From: Nitrosospira sp.
GTDB taxonomy: Bacteria; Pseudomonadota; Gammaproteobacteria; Burkholderiales; Nitrosomonadaceae
Direction: 5' to 3'
DNA length: 64,000 bases
Assembly (NCBI GenBank): GCA_013821425.1
Contig: JACDGV010000014.1
Location: forward strand, 1 to 64,000
A model generated the notes under the pieces. That model was not told where the DNA came from. It saw only the letters and a program-made list of their open reading frames with translations, and searched no databases. The first letter of the stretch is position 1. Each line of letters opens with the position of its first letter. Position numbers and translations under genes: made by a program. Positions 18,629-27,404 of the stretch are shown here, one piece after another.

Positions 18629-19905
18629 TTCCAGCTGGCGAATATCTGTTCAGCGGCCAGTAATGTTTTGCCGATTTCAGCATTTCCGTGCGTGGCCGAG
18701 ACAAATCCCGCTTCAAATGCCGACGGGGCGAAATAAATGCCTTCCCGAAGCATGGAATGGAAAAAGCGATTAAATGCTTCTCTATCGCAACTCATTACAT
18801 CAGCATAACTTGCCGGCAGGTTTTCCCGGAAATAGAGACCGAACATGCCGCCGATCGCCTGGGCGCAAAAAACAATGCCATGTTTTTTAGCAATTGCCGC
18901 GAGGCCTTGGGTGAGCTCGCGCGTGATACCGGAAAGTCTTTCATAGAAACCCGGCATTTGCACCAGTCTCAACGTGGCAAGCCCGGCGGCTACCGCGACG
19001 GGATTGCCCGAAAGCGTGCCGGCCTGGTATACGGCACCCAATGGTGCCAGGGACTGCATAATGTCCCTTCGCCCTCCGAACGCCGCCATTGGCATGCCCC
19101 CGCCGATTACCTTGCCGAGCGTGGTCAGATCGGGTGTGATGCCGTAAAGCCCTTGGGCACACCCCAATCCAACGCGGAAGCCCGTCATTACTTCGTCAAA
19201 GATCAGCACGCTGCCGTGCTGGGTGCATAGCTGGCGCAAGCCCGGCAGGAAGCCGAAGTCTGGCGCTACCAGGTTCATATTGCCTGCCACGGGCTCGACG
19301 ATCACGGCGGCGATCTCGTCGCCGAATTGTCCGAATGCCTGTTCTACCCCGGCGAGATCGTTGTAATCCAGTACCATTGTGCTGGAAACGGTCTCTGCCG
19401 GAACGCCGGCGGAACTTGGGTGACCGAATGTCAATGCCCCCGAACCCGCCTTCACGAGTAGGGCGTCGTCATGGCCATGGTAGCAACCCTCGAATTTGAT
19501 GATGCGGCTTCGGCCGGTATAGCCCCGCGCCAGGCGAATCGCGCTCATCGTCGCTTCAGTTCCGGAACTCACCAGCCGTACTTGCTCGATTGAAGACACG
19601 AGTCTGCACAGCAGCTTTGCTATCTCCAACTCGGCCTCGGTGGGCGCACCAAAAGTCAATCCTTTCTGTGCTGCTGTCTGCACCGCCTCGATCACTTCGG
19701 GATGGGCATGGCCAAGGATTAGCGGACCCCAGGAGCCGACGTAGTCTATGTAGACCTTCCCGTCCGCATCCCACACAAGGGGCCCCTGCCCCCGCTGGAA
19801 AAAAACAGGCGTCCCGCCCACTGACTTGAAAGCGCGAACCGGTGAGTTAACGCCGCCGGGGATATATTCCTGAGACTGTTCAAATAACTGCTGATTACGT
19901 GACAT
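18625..19905 (-). CDS. hemL: glutamate-1-semialdehyde 2,1-aminomutase
   Basis: PLP enzyme that converts glutamate-1-semialdehyde to 5-aminolevulinate, the step after HemA. 426 residues from the ATG at 19905 ([18 protein letters not shown]), supported by GAGGT upstream. The 54-residue extension in the ORF track is a read-through of thiE sequence. The PLP lysine lies in [12 protein letters not shown], and the PLP aspartate region is [11 protein letters not shown]. It overlaps thiE by 11 nt and is the last gene of thiD-thiE-hemL. Confidence 0.96.
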   Translation of the reverse strand: MSRNQQLFEQSQEYIPGGVNSPVRAFKSVGGTPVFFQRGQGPLVWDADGKVYIDYVGSWGPLILGHAHPEVIEAVQTAAQKGLTFGAPTEAELEIAKLLCRLVSSIEQVRLVSSGTEATMSAIRLARGYTGRSRIIKFEGCYHGHDDALLVKAGSGALTFGHPSSAGVPAETVSSTMVLDYNDLAGVEQAFGQFGDEIAAVIVEPVAGNMNLVAPDFGFLPGLRQLCTQHGSVLIFDEVMTGFRVGLGCAQGLYGITPDLTTLGKVIGGGMPMAAFGGRRDIMQSLAPLGAVYQAGTLSGNPVAVAAGLATLRLVQMPGFYERLSGITRELTQGLAAIAKKHGIVFCAQAIGGMFGLYFRENLPASYADVMSCDREAFNRFFHSMLREGIYFAPSAFEAGFVSATHGNAEIGKTLLAAEQIFASWK

Positions 19906-20566
19906 TGGTGGATAACCTCTGATGAGCAATGGAGTACTCGTTTTGCCTGAATAACCGGGAAATTTTCTCTGCTGCAGACTGGATGTCCTGCGCCGTGAAT
20001 AAAGCGCTGCTGACAGCCACCGCGTTGGCGCCCCGCCGTTGCAGCTCAACGGCGTTAGACGAGTCAATTCCTCCTATGGCGACAATGGGGACCAGTAGTT
20101 GCTGCTTGGCGTGATGCAGCAGTTCCATGGGCGCGCCCACGGCGTGAGGCTTGGTTACCGAAGCAAAAAAAGCACCGAAGGCCACATAATCCGCGCCGCA
20201 ACCCTCGGCCTCCACGGCATGCTCCAGTCGATCATAACAGGAAACTCCTATAATCCTGGTGCATCCAAGGCGCCTGCGCGCTGCAGTGACGGAGGTATCC
20301 TGCCGCCCTAAATGCACCCCATCGGCGTCTGCGGCAATCGCAAGATCAATGTAATCGTTGACAATGAAGGGTACGTGAAATTTGCGGCAAAGACGAGCAA
20401 GTAAACGGGCCTGCTCCCAACGCAGCGTGGCCTCGTTTGTCTTGCTACGGTACTGGACCAGGCTGGCGCCACCCTCCAGGACCTGCTGCGTGATCGCGGC
20501 CAGTCTGGCAGTGTCGGCCATATCCGGCGTGATCGCATATAAACCGTCAATCTCCATCCGGGCCAT
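19895..20566 (-). CDS. thiE: thiamine-phosphate synthase
   Basis: Joins HMP-pyrophosphate and thiazole phosphate to give thiamine phosphate. 223 residues from [15 protein letters not shown]. The TIM-barrel phosphate-binding motifs are present ([36 protein letters not shown]). The start is placed at 20566 (or 20557) because GAGGGG precedes it and the ORF-track extension is thiD sequence in another frame. It overlaps thiD by 20 nt and hemL by 11 nt. Confidence 0.94.
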   Translation of the reverse strand: MARMEIDGLYAITPDMADTARLAAITQQVLEGGASLVQYRSKTNEATLRWEQARLLARLCRKFHVPFIVNDYIDLAIAADADGVHLGRQDTSVTAARRRLGCTRIIGVSCYDRLEHAVEAEGCGADYVAFGAFFASVTKPHAVGAPMELLHHAKQQLLVPIVAIGGIDSSNAVELQRRGANAVAVSSALFTAQDIQSAAEKISRLFRQNEYSIAHQRLSTNVT

Positions 20567-21401
20567 CCTGCTTTTTCCCCTCTTCGGGATCGGCCTCGTC
20601 GCGGGCCCAGAATAGCCGGTCTGGGAGATACTGTCCCATCCCCGGACGAAACCCGGCTTTAAGCGTGTGCCATGTATATTCCTGGGCTTCATACACCCCT
20701 TCGGCAATGGACAAGCCGTTCGCAAGACCGGCGGCGATTGCGGAGGCAAGGGTGCAGCCCGATCCATGGTAAGAGCCTGCAAGCCGCTCCCAGGAGTCCG
20801 TGCGGAGGAGGCCGTCGGTTCCGTACAAATTGTTAACCACCTGTGACGTATTTTCGTGCGTTCCCGTAATTAATACGTATTCACAACCCATGCGCAAAAG
20901 CCGGATCGCGCACTGACTTAAATCCGGCATGTCCTCGTCATCTTCATCATCCTGGGCAAGCCGTCTTGCTTCCAGGCTATTGGGAGTAATAATGGTTGCC
21001 TGGGGGAGCAGCAGTTCGCGCATCGCCAGTATCATTTCCTCGCTGGCGAGTTCATCGCCGCGACCGGAGGCGAGCACGGGGTCCAGTACCAGAGGAATGT
21101 TGGGATAGTCGGAAATGACTTCGGCAATGGCCGCGATAATTTCAACGCTGCCCAGCAACCCGATCTTGAAAACATTAACGGGCATGTCTTCCAGGATCGC
21201 TCGCGCCTGATCTGCCACCCAGTCCGCATCCAGTGCCATTATGTCATCGACCCCCGCGGTATCCTGCACGGTTATGGCCGTTATCACCGACAAGGGGTGG
21301 CACCCCATGCTGGCAAGAGCGAGAACATCGGCCTGTATGCCGGCACCACCGGTAGAGTCGCTGGCAGCGAAAGAAAGTACTGTGGGGGGTGGCTGAGACA
21401 T
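20547..21401 (-). CDS. thiD: hydroxymethylpyrimidine/phosphomethylpyrimidine kinase
   Basis: Phosphorylates HMP and HMP-P to supply ThiE. 284 residues of the ribokinase fold. It shows the N-terminal SFAASDSTGGAGIQAD, the substrate region LDPVLASGRG and the catalytic GSGCTLASAIAAGL. A C-terminal acidic/charged tail ([17 protein letters not shown]) extends past the usual end. It heads the thiD-thiE-hemL operon and is divergent from rubredoxin. Confidence 0.95.
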   Translation of the reverse strand: MSQPPPTVLSFAASDSTGGAGIQADVLALASMGCHPLSVITAITVQDTAGVDDIMALDADWVADQARAILEDMPVNVFKIGLLGSVEIIAAIAEVISDYPNIPLVLDPVLASGRGDELASEEMILAMRELLLPQATIITPNSLEARRLAQDDEDDEDMPDLSQCAIRLLRMGCEYVLITGTHENTSQVVNNLYGTDGLLRTDSWERLAGSYHGSGCTLASAIAAGLANGLSIAEGVYEAQEYTWHTLKAGFRPGMGQYLPDRLFWARDEADPEEGKKQDGPDGD

Positions 21402-21449
21402 GAGCTAATACCGTAAAATAACATTTTAACCTAATTACTCTCACTCATC

Positions 21450-21638
21450 ATGCCCACTACCGAAACTCGCGTTTACCGTTGTTTCATGTGCCTCATTTGC
21501 GGCTTCGTTTATGACGAAGCCGAAGGGTCGCCACAAGAAGGCATTCCTCCTGGTACTCTGTGGGAAGACGTTCCGATGAACTGGACCTGCCCCGAATGTG
21601 CCGCGCGCAAGGAGGATTTCGAGATGGTGGAAATCTAG
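21450..21638 (+). CDS. rubredoxin
   Basis: Small Fe(Cys)4 electron carrier, 62 residues. The two knuckles are CLICGF and CPECAA, with the expected YDEAEGSPQEGIPPGT and W-DVP-W regions. The N-terminus is about eight residues longer than in most rubredoxins; an internal ATG (MCLICGF) is too close to the first knuckle to be preferred. The next gene starts directly after its stop codon, suggesting coupled translation. Confidence 0.94.
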   Translation: MPTTETRVYRCFMCLICGFVYDEAEGSPQEGIPPGTLWEDVPMNWTCPECAARKEDFEMVEI

Positions 21639-22028
21639 ATGCGCCTCCTTCATGTCATGCTGCGTGTCGGCGATCTCGAAAAGTCACTTGCTTTCTATAC
21701 CGACGTGCTGGGGATGAAAGTGCTGCGCCGGAAAGATTACCCCGAGGGAAAATTCACCCTCGCGTTTGTTGGTTACCAGGATGAGGAGGACGGCGCGGTA
21801 TTGGAACTGACCCACAATTGGGACACTAAACAATACGATCTGGGAAATGGCTATGGACATATCGCTGTCGAAGTGGACAACGCCTACCATGCCTGCGAGG
21901 AAGTGAAGAAGCGCGGCGGCAAGGTTACCCGGGAGGCGGGGCCCATGAAGCATGGTGCCACTATCATTGCGTTCGTGGAAGATCCGGACGGTTACAAGAT
22001 CGAGTTCATACAGAAAAAAACAGTGTAG
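21639..22028 (+). CDS. gloA: lactoylglutathione lyase (glyoxalase I)
   Basis: Isomerises the methylglyoxal-glutathione hemithioacetal. 129 residues, a single-domain proteobacterial form. Metal ligands are visible at His5 (LLHVMLR), Glu in AVLELTHNW, His in YGHIAVEV and Glu in YKIEFIQ. The ATG follows the rubredoxin stop with no gap. Confidence 0.95.
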   Translation: MRLLHVMLRVGDLEKSLAFYTDVLGMKVLRRKDYPEGKFTLAFVGYQDEEDGAVLELTHNWDTKQYDLGNGYGHIAVEVDNAYHACEEVKKRGGKVTREAGPMKHGATIIAFVEDPDGYKIEFIQKKTV

Positions 22029-22205
22029 GAATCGCTGAACACGTTGCGTCTGCAACGGGGAGCGTCGCCCACGGTTCGCCGTGATGTGAATCTCACCACA
22101 TCTTCGTACGGTCAAAATATCGCAAGCAGTGACATCGACGACCCGTCGAATCGCGAGAGATGCGGATTCCGCGGAAGGACGGCAGAGAGTGAGTGGGAGG
22201 TCAAT

Positions 22206-22562
22206 ATGCTGTACATATTATTGATTATTGAACCGGATGGGCAAAGGCTGACCCGGTCCGCAGAGGAAGGGCGTCAACTCTACGAGCGTATGTGCCGCTT
22301 TGCCGAGGATCTGAAGGCCCGCGGTTTACTGGTGGCCAGCGAGTCGCTGCGGTCCAACGCCGAGGGCGCCCGCATTCAGGTGCGCGGTGGCAAGCGCACG
22401 CTTATCGATGGCCCGTTCTCGGAATCTAAGGAGATGGTGGGTGGCTTTTTTCTTCTTGATTGCCAGAGCAAGGAGGAGGCGATCGCCATCGGCAGCGAGT
22501 GTCCCGCGGCCGAATGGGCAACAGTGGAGGTGCGGGAGGTCGGCCCTTGCCATGGAGGGTGA
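22206..22562 (+). CDS. YCII/DGPF-family protein
   Basis: 118 residues of the YCII-related fold with the hallmark DGPF (TLIDGPFSESKEMVGGFFLLD). The ATG at 22206 has GGGAGG about 5 nt upstream. DGPF proteins are the usual genomic partners of ECF42 sigma factors, and such a sigma gene (broken) lies downstream. Enzymatic activity is not established for this group. A 294-bp MITE begins 16 nt after its stop and separates it from the rest of the module. Confidence 0.85.
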   Translation: MLYILLIIEPDGQRLTRSAEEGRQLYERMCRFAEDLKARGLLVASESLRSNAEGARIQVRGGKRTLIDGPFSESKEMVGGFFLLDCQSKEEAIAIGSECPAAEWATVEVREVGPCHGG

Positions 22563-22577
22563 GGCAAAAAAAATTAG

Positions 22578-22871
22578 GGAAGCCCTGAACAGGTCCCACG
22601 AGGGCGCGACGGGGTTTTGCGGGATGAGATGCCCGAAAGGCGACAACGCGAATGGTTGTGACCTCGCAGCGGTGTGCGGGCGCCCAAGGAGACGTAAACG
22701 CGGTCAGGCATCCCTGATCCCGCTTGGCGGGGGCCCCTCGGGCAACGCTTGGGGGCGCACTTCGTTGCACTCCTTGGCATCGTAGATTAAGCTAAGACCT
22801 GCGTCGTGCAGCCTTGTGATCATCCCGATTTTACCGCAACGCGCTCCACGGAGGACTGGTTCAGGGCTTCC
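22578..22871. mobile_element. 294-bp MITE-like element with terminal inverted repeats
   Basis: The left end GGAAGCCCTGAACAGGTCCC and the right end (complement GGAAGCCCTGAACCAGTCCT) match at 17 of 20 positions. Both ends are flanked by TTAG (22574-22577 and 22872-22875), a 4-bp target duplication of the YTAR type seen with IS5-group transposases. No transposase gene lies inside, so it would have moved in trans. A right end of the same family occurs at 39004-39040. Confidence 0.75.
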
Positions 22872-22977
22872 TTAGAGCCGTGTGTCGATTTCGCGGCGCG
22901 CCATTCGACGTATAGGTAGAGTAAGGGCTCAAACCGTCGCCCGGCTGTTTGCCCTGCTCCAACAGAAGGAACTATGC

Positions 22978-23394
22978 ATGCAAGTCCAACCTTACCTGTT
23001 CTACGACGGCCGCTGTGAAGAGGCGGTCGAATTCTACCGCGGTGCGCTCGGTGCCGAGGTGACAATGCTCATGCGTTTTCGGGACAGTCCCGAATCCGCG
23101 CACGGCTGCAAGATTCCATCGGGTTCCGAGGACAAGATCATGCACAGCAGCTTTCGCGTCGGCGACACGACCGTGATGGCCTCGGACGGCATGTGCTCGG
23201 GGCAACCCAGTTTTCAGGGTTTTTCGCTATCTCTTACCGTGGTTGATGTCGCTGAAGCTGATCGGCTGTTTGCTGCCCTTGCCGACGGTGGGCAGGTGCA
23301 GATGCCATTGGCGGAAACGTTTTGGTCGCCACGCTTTGGCATGGTCGCGGACCGCTTCGGCGTATCATGGATGATTATGGTCGCGCCGTCTTGA
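22978..23394 (+). CDS. PhnB-like VOC-family protein
   Basis: 138 residues of the vicinal-oxygen-chelate fold (PhnB/YjdN branch): opening MQVQPYLFYDGRCEEAVEFYRGALG, middle HSSFRVGDTTVMASDG, ending GMVADRFGVSWMI. Most of this branch lack the metal ligands and have no proven reaction. The ATG at 22978 is chosen because AGAAGGA precedes it. Such genes often sit in ECF42/DGPF modules. It resembles the tandem VOC genes at 37.5-38.6 kb in family but not in detail. Confidence 0.85.
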   Translation: MQVQPYLFYDGRCEEAVEFYRGALGAEVTMLMRFRDSPESAHGCKIPSGSEDKIMHSSFRVGDTTVMASDGMCSGQPSFQGFSLSLTVVDVAEADRLFAALADGGQVQMPLAETFWSPRFGMVADRFGVSWMIMVAPS

Positions 23395-23467
23395 AGAGTC
23401 GTTCGCTTACCCAAAATCAGTGCAACAGGTCGCGCGCGCTCGATCCCGACTAAAAAAGGAGAAACCA

Positions 23468-23950
23468 ATGATGACCGAACCGCGGGAGGAACACCACTGG
23501 CTGCAGCAGCTCGTGGGTGAATGGACGTACGAGATAGAGGGAACATGCGAGCCCGGCAAGCCCCCTGAAAAATCCCAAGGGTCTGAAAGCGTGCGCTCGC
23601 TGGGTGGTCTTTGGGTACTGTGCGAAGGCCGAGGCGACATGCCCGGAGGCGGGGTCGCATCCACTTTAATGACGTTAGGCTATGACCCCGGGAAAGAGCG
23701 GTACGTTGGGACCTGGATAGGATCGATGATGGACCATTTGTGGATATATGATGGAACGCTCGACACCGCGCGTAAGGCATTGACGCTGAACTCGGAGGGA
23801 CCGAGCTTCTCCGCCGAGGGCAAGCTAGCGCAGTATAGGGACGTGATCGAGTTCAAGAGCGACGATCATCGCGTGTTGACATCGCATGTCCTCGGGGAAG
23901 ATGGGACATGGCACGGGTTCATGACAGCGCACTACCGGCGAAAGAAGTAG
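23468..23950 (+). CDS. DUF1579-family protein
   Basis: 160 residues with the family signature (HHWLQQLVGEWTYE...SVRSLGGLWVLCEG...MTLGYDPGKERYVGTWIGSMM). It is a calycin-like small soluble beta-barrel of unknown function, and no signal peptide is seen. AAGGAG precedes the ATG at 23468. It sits between VOC and YCII genes in the sigma-factor module; homologues are common in such clusters. Confidence 0.85.
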   Translation: MMTEPREEHHWLQQLVGEWTYEIEGTCEPGKPPEKSQGSESVRSLGGLWVLCEGRGDMPGGGVASTLMTLGYDPGKERYVGTWIGSMMDHLWIYDGTLDTARKALTLNSEGPSFSAEGKLAQYRDVIEFKSDDHRVLTSHVLGEDGTWHGFMTAHYRRKK

Positions 23951-23974
23951 GTCCAGCCCTATCCAGAAGGAGAA

Positions 23975-24398
23975 ATGATTATGCGATTCATGATTATCGT
24001 GAAGGCGACCAGGGACAGCGAAGCTGGCGTCATGCCGGAGGAGGCGCTTGTGGCCGAGATGGCGGACTATCACGAGGAACTCGCAAAAGCCGGGTGTGCT
24101 GCTTGACGCATCCGGAGTGCATCCCAGCTCGAAAGGGTGGCGCATTAAGTATGCTGGAGGAAATCGCAACGTGATTGATGGACCCTTTGCCGAGACCAAG
24201 GAACTGATTGCCGGCTACACGCTGATCCAGGTAAAGTCCAGGGCGGAAGCAATGGAATGGACCCGGCGTTTCCCCAATCCGGCTGCAAATGGCAACGAGG
24301 GTGAGATCGAGGTGCGCTAGCTGTTCGAATTGGAGGATTTTGGCACCAGCAATGCCGTTGAGCGCTTTCGAGAAATGGGGATCGAGGCAAACCAGTAA
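23975..24398 (+). pseudogene. YCII/DGPF-family gene, frameshifted and with a premature stop
   Basis: A good ribosome site (AGAAGGAG) and start (MIMRFMIIVKATRDSE) lead into a frame that breaks at about 24094, where a GGG tract (GCCGGGTGTG) carries one base too many. The correct continuation in the next frame is VLLDASGVHPSSKGWRIKYAGG...NVIDGPFAETKELIAGY. That frame then meets TAG at 24318 exactly where relatives read CAG (EIEVR-stop-LFELEDFG). The tail continues to TAA at 24396. Two independent lesions argue for real decay rather than one sequencing error. Confidence 0.8.
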
Positions 24399-24574
24399 GT
24401 CGCCCGTGCGAAACATTCAATCAGGCGTCGGGCGTCATTCATGTGCCATGCGAGCGAAATGGAGCCGTGCCGTGAGCAGGCATCGGTAAGGGATTTCGGG
24501 TGGGTTGGAACAATCTGAGATCAGCATGAAAGGGAAGCTTAGAGCGTGCCTTGGCAACGCAAGTCCGGTTTTCG

Positions 24575-25687
24575 ATGAAGACAAACGCCGAACATACGGT
24601 CGAGGCTATCTGGCGAATCGAGTCTGCGAAGATCATCGCGGGGCTCGCACGAATGCTTCGCAATGTCGGGCTGGCGGAAGAACTCGCCCAGGATGCTTTC
24701 GTCGCGGCGCTTGAGCAGTGGCCCGAGAAGGGTGTCCCGCATGGCTCATGGCTGCCGCCAAGCATCGGGCGATCGATCTGGTTCGGCGCAAGTCGCTTCA
24801 TGAACGCAACGAAGAGGATTTGACGCGCTCGATCGAGGCCCAGTTGCACGAGGCCGCACCTATGGAACCCGGTGCCGCGCTCGATGATCCAGTGAGAGAC
24901 GATCTGCTGCGCCTCATATTCATCGCCTGCCATCCGGTACTCTCCACCCAGGCACGCGTCGCGCTCACATTGCGCCTGCTAGGCGGTCTGACAACCGACG
25001 AGATCGCTCGGGCGTTCCTCGTCCCCGCACCAACCATAGCCCAGCGCGTCGTGCGGGCAAAGCGCACGCTTGCCGAGTCACGGGTGCCATTCGAAGTCCC
25101 ATGCGCACAAGAACTCGCCGAACGCCTGTCTTCGGTGCTCGAAGTCATTTACCTGGTCTTTAACGAAGGCTACTCTGCGACAGCTGGAGACCACTGGATG
25201 CGGCCCGAGCTGTGCGACGAGGCGCTGCGTCTCGGCCGCATTCTGGCAGAGCTCGTGCCGGCGGAGCCGGAAGTACACGGCCTGGTGGCGCTGATGGAAA
25301 TCCAGGCTTCGCGCACGCGCTCGCAACGGAGCACAGACGGATTGGATCCGCGTCGCGGCACTTTATGATGCACTTGCCCAGCTCTCACCATCTCTGGTCG
25401 TGGAACTCAACCGGGCGGTCTCCCTCGCGATGGCGTTTGGCCCCAAGGCAGGATTGGAGATTGTTGATGCGCTGACTTCCGAACCTTCATTCAAGAGGTA
25501 TCATCTCCTGCCGAGCGTGCGCGGCGACCCCCTCTCCAAACTCGGGCGTTTCGACGAGGCCTGTGCGGAGTTTAAGCGCGCCGCATCGCTCACGTGCAAC
25601 GCGCGGGAGCGTAATCTGCTCCTGAACCGCGCCCAGGCCTGCATCGGCGGCTCAGCCCCGCTCCCATCCCGCGAGAAGCGCGGGTAA
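24575..25687 (+). pseudogene. ECF42-type RNA polymerase sigma factor, broken
   Basis: Three frames together spell an ECF sigma factor with the long C-terminal TPR-like extension typical of ECF42. Part 1 (from MKTNAEHTVEAIWRIESAKIIAGLARML) holds region 2. A small deletion near 24735 shifts to AWLMAAAKHRAIDLVRR, region 4 (GLTTDEIARAFLVPAPTIAQRVVRAKR) and the extension start. A larger deletion and shift near 25325 jumps to TDWIRVAALYDALAQLSPSLVVELNRAV and the final DEACAEFKRAASL repeat. Roughly 40 residues usual in the family are missing there. No functional product is expected. Confidence 0.78.
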
Positions 25688-25832
25688 CATTACTTTCCGG
25701 TCCTCATCGGATTTATTTCCAGAATAAAGTAACGGCTACTTATTTTCCTGAATGGGCGGCCCGCCCCTTCAGAACGCTATTGTACTGATCAGTGGCCCCG
25801 GATTTTGCGTTCAGCTTCGTTCTCAGAATACG

Positions 25833-26129
25833 CTACCGCGTATTGTTATTCCTGTTTTTCTGCCACGCGAGAAATAAAACGGCAATTACGATAATTGTGA
25901 CGGGCAGGATTACGTACAGGCCGAGTGCATAGCCTGCCCCATCCCCGTGATCTGGGGGCGGGGTAGTGCTGAGGATTTTATAGGCGTGGGACATGCTGAC
26001 CATGAGTACGAGAACAAGGCCCGCCACGCGGCGGTTTCTTATTAGCACCCGGCCAACTGCCTCATTAAGCAGGTGTGCCGCGTAGTAACCAAGGAAATAG
26101 ACCGTCGTATAGAAGATCAAGGCACCCAC
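25833..26129 (-). CDS. small membrane protein, hypothetical
   Basis: 98 residues with three hydrophobic stretches (about 5-22, 33-50 and 70-88) separated by short polar loops, and a charged tail NRNNNTR. I do not recognise the family. It may be cotranscribed with the secreted protein gene 62 nt upstream on the same strand. Confidence 0.5.
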   Translation of the reverse strand: MGALIFYTTVYFLGYYAAHLLNEAVGRVLIRNRRVAGLVLVLMVSMSHAYKILSTTPPPDHGDGAGYALGLYVILPVTIIVIAVLFLAWQKNRNNNTR

Positions 26130-26191
26130 AAAGAGTCCTTGTTTTTTTCGAACTCGATTCTGGGCTTGAAGTTAGATGTCAAAGCCTATCT

Positions 26192-26416
26192 CTATTTGCT
26201 CTTCTTGTTTTCCGTCTCAATCTTCTTCTCGGGCTTCCTGATATCGCGTTCAAGCTGCTGCGGGTCTGTCTTTTTTGGCTTTGGAGCAACAGATTTTTCC
26301 TCTTCCGCATCTATTATCTTTGCGGCTTTGCTCCAGGGGAATTCCTGGGTCTCTTTTTGTGCGAGAAGCTGCGAAGAGCCTAGCGCGAAAAACAGGGCGA
26401 GTAGTATTGTCTTCAT
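26192..26416 (-). CDS. small secreted charged protein, hypothetical
   Basis: 74 residues: a signal peptide (MKTILLALFFALGSSQLLA) followed by a lysine/glutamate-rich body, probably helical or disordered, ending ENKKSK. No motif is recognised and the ribosome site is weak. Confidence 0.5.
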   Translation of the reverse strand: MKTILLALFFALGSSQLLAQKETQEFPWSKAAKIIDAEEEKSVAPKPKKTDPQQLERDIRKPEKKIETENKKSK

Positions 26417-26798
26417 GATTGTTTTTAAGCGTTCAGGAGTTCAAGTCCAGAATGGACACCGGCTTCTTGCAGCGCGGCCAATGTGCTTTATATTGCATTG
26501 CAAGAACCGGTCTGCCCAATCAGTTGACGTAGCAGATTTGACGTAGCGGTAACGTAACGGCACATGCACAAGTAACGTGAACACGTTATCTTATCGCAAC
26601 GCCTGAAACCATATCAAGAACAGCCGAACCGGGATAAGGCCCGGTAGGAGCTTCTTAGTTGGCGCTGATTCCCCTATTTTACGGGCCGGAATGACCTGCT
26701 TACTCGCCCACCTCCTGGCCCATTTCCCGTCCCCGGTTTCCCCCGCATGAACGCAATCCCCACAACTGATCAGTTTCCTGGAGAGGTGGTTGCAGGCC
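26417..26798. other. intergenic stretch, nothing supported
   Basis: About 380 nt. A short near-repeat (TTGACGTAGC.GATTTGACGTAGCGGTAACGTAACG, 26522-26558) is present. The minus-strand frame 26591..26869 overlaps the PLD gene end and is unconvincing. Confidence 0.4.
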
Positions 26799-27401
26799 CT
26801 ACTGGAAAGGCAGCGAGTGTTCGTAGTGGCGCCGCCAGTTTTCCAGGTAGAGATCGATGAGCGCAGCATTCCCCCGTATTACCAGCACATTTTCCGCATT
26901 CTTGTACTGTGCCGCGTGCGTAAAGTTATAACTGCCGGTAATTACCGCCGCCCCTGGGCTACCCGCATCGATCACCATGACTTTGTTATGAGCGCTGTTG
27001 TGATCGGAGTCGGTAAAAACCGGTACGCCCTCGCTTGCGAGCCTTGATACCAAACTGGTGCGTATTCGGTGGATCTGGTCCTTATCCGCGATCACTTTTA
27101 CGTCCACGCCACGGCGTTGGGCGGCGATCAATGCGTCAGCTATTTTGCGATGGGTAAAACTGAAGGCCTGTACAAGGATCTGGCGATGCGCACTTTCAAT
27201 AGCATCCGTAATGAGTTTGCCCGCATCGTCTCCTGGCGTAAAGGCCGCTTGGACCGTGCCTGTTCCAGGAAGAACGCGAGGAGTCTCGCCGTCACGACCG
27301 GAGGATGGCTGGAAGGCTGCCGCGGATGCGGCGAAAAAGATGGCGAGGCCCCAGCCCGTCAAATATCTTGCAACAAGAGTGTTATCGTTTCGCCGCATCA
27401 T
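26799..27401 (-). CDS. single-domain phospholipase D-like nuclease, exported
   Basis: 200 residues. An N-terminal signal peptide or anchor (about 1-30) is followed by one PLD domain with the HKD motif HNKVMVIDAGSPGAAVITGSYNFT. Single-HKD exported proteins of this size are Nuc-type endonucleases that dimerise to form the active site, so periplasmic DNA/RNA scavenging is likely. The ATG lies 3 nt after the stop of the RsmB-like gene, so the two are cotranscribed. Confidence 0.87.
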   Translation of the reverse strand: MMRRNDNTLVARYLTGWGLAIFFAASAAAFQPSSGRDGETPRVLPGTGTVQAAFTPGDDAGKLITDAIESAHRQILVQAFSFTHRKIADALIAAQRRGVDVKVIADKDQIHRIRTSLVSRLASEGVPVFTDSDHNSAHNKVMVIDAGSPGAAVITGSYNFTHAAQYKNAENVLVIRGNAALIDLYLENWRRHYEHSLPFQ

Positions 27402-27404
27402 GTT

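Noticed and set aside
18969-19162. 73- to 180-residue plus- and minus-strand ORFs inside hemL
   Set aside because: Out-of-frame shadows of hemL.
26591-26869. 92-residue minus-strand ORF overlapping the end of the PLD nuclease gene
   Set aside because: Different frame from the nuclease, unusual composition and no start signal.
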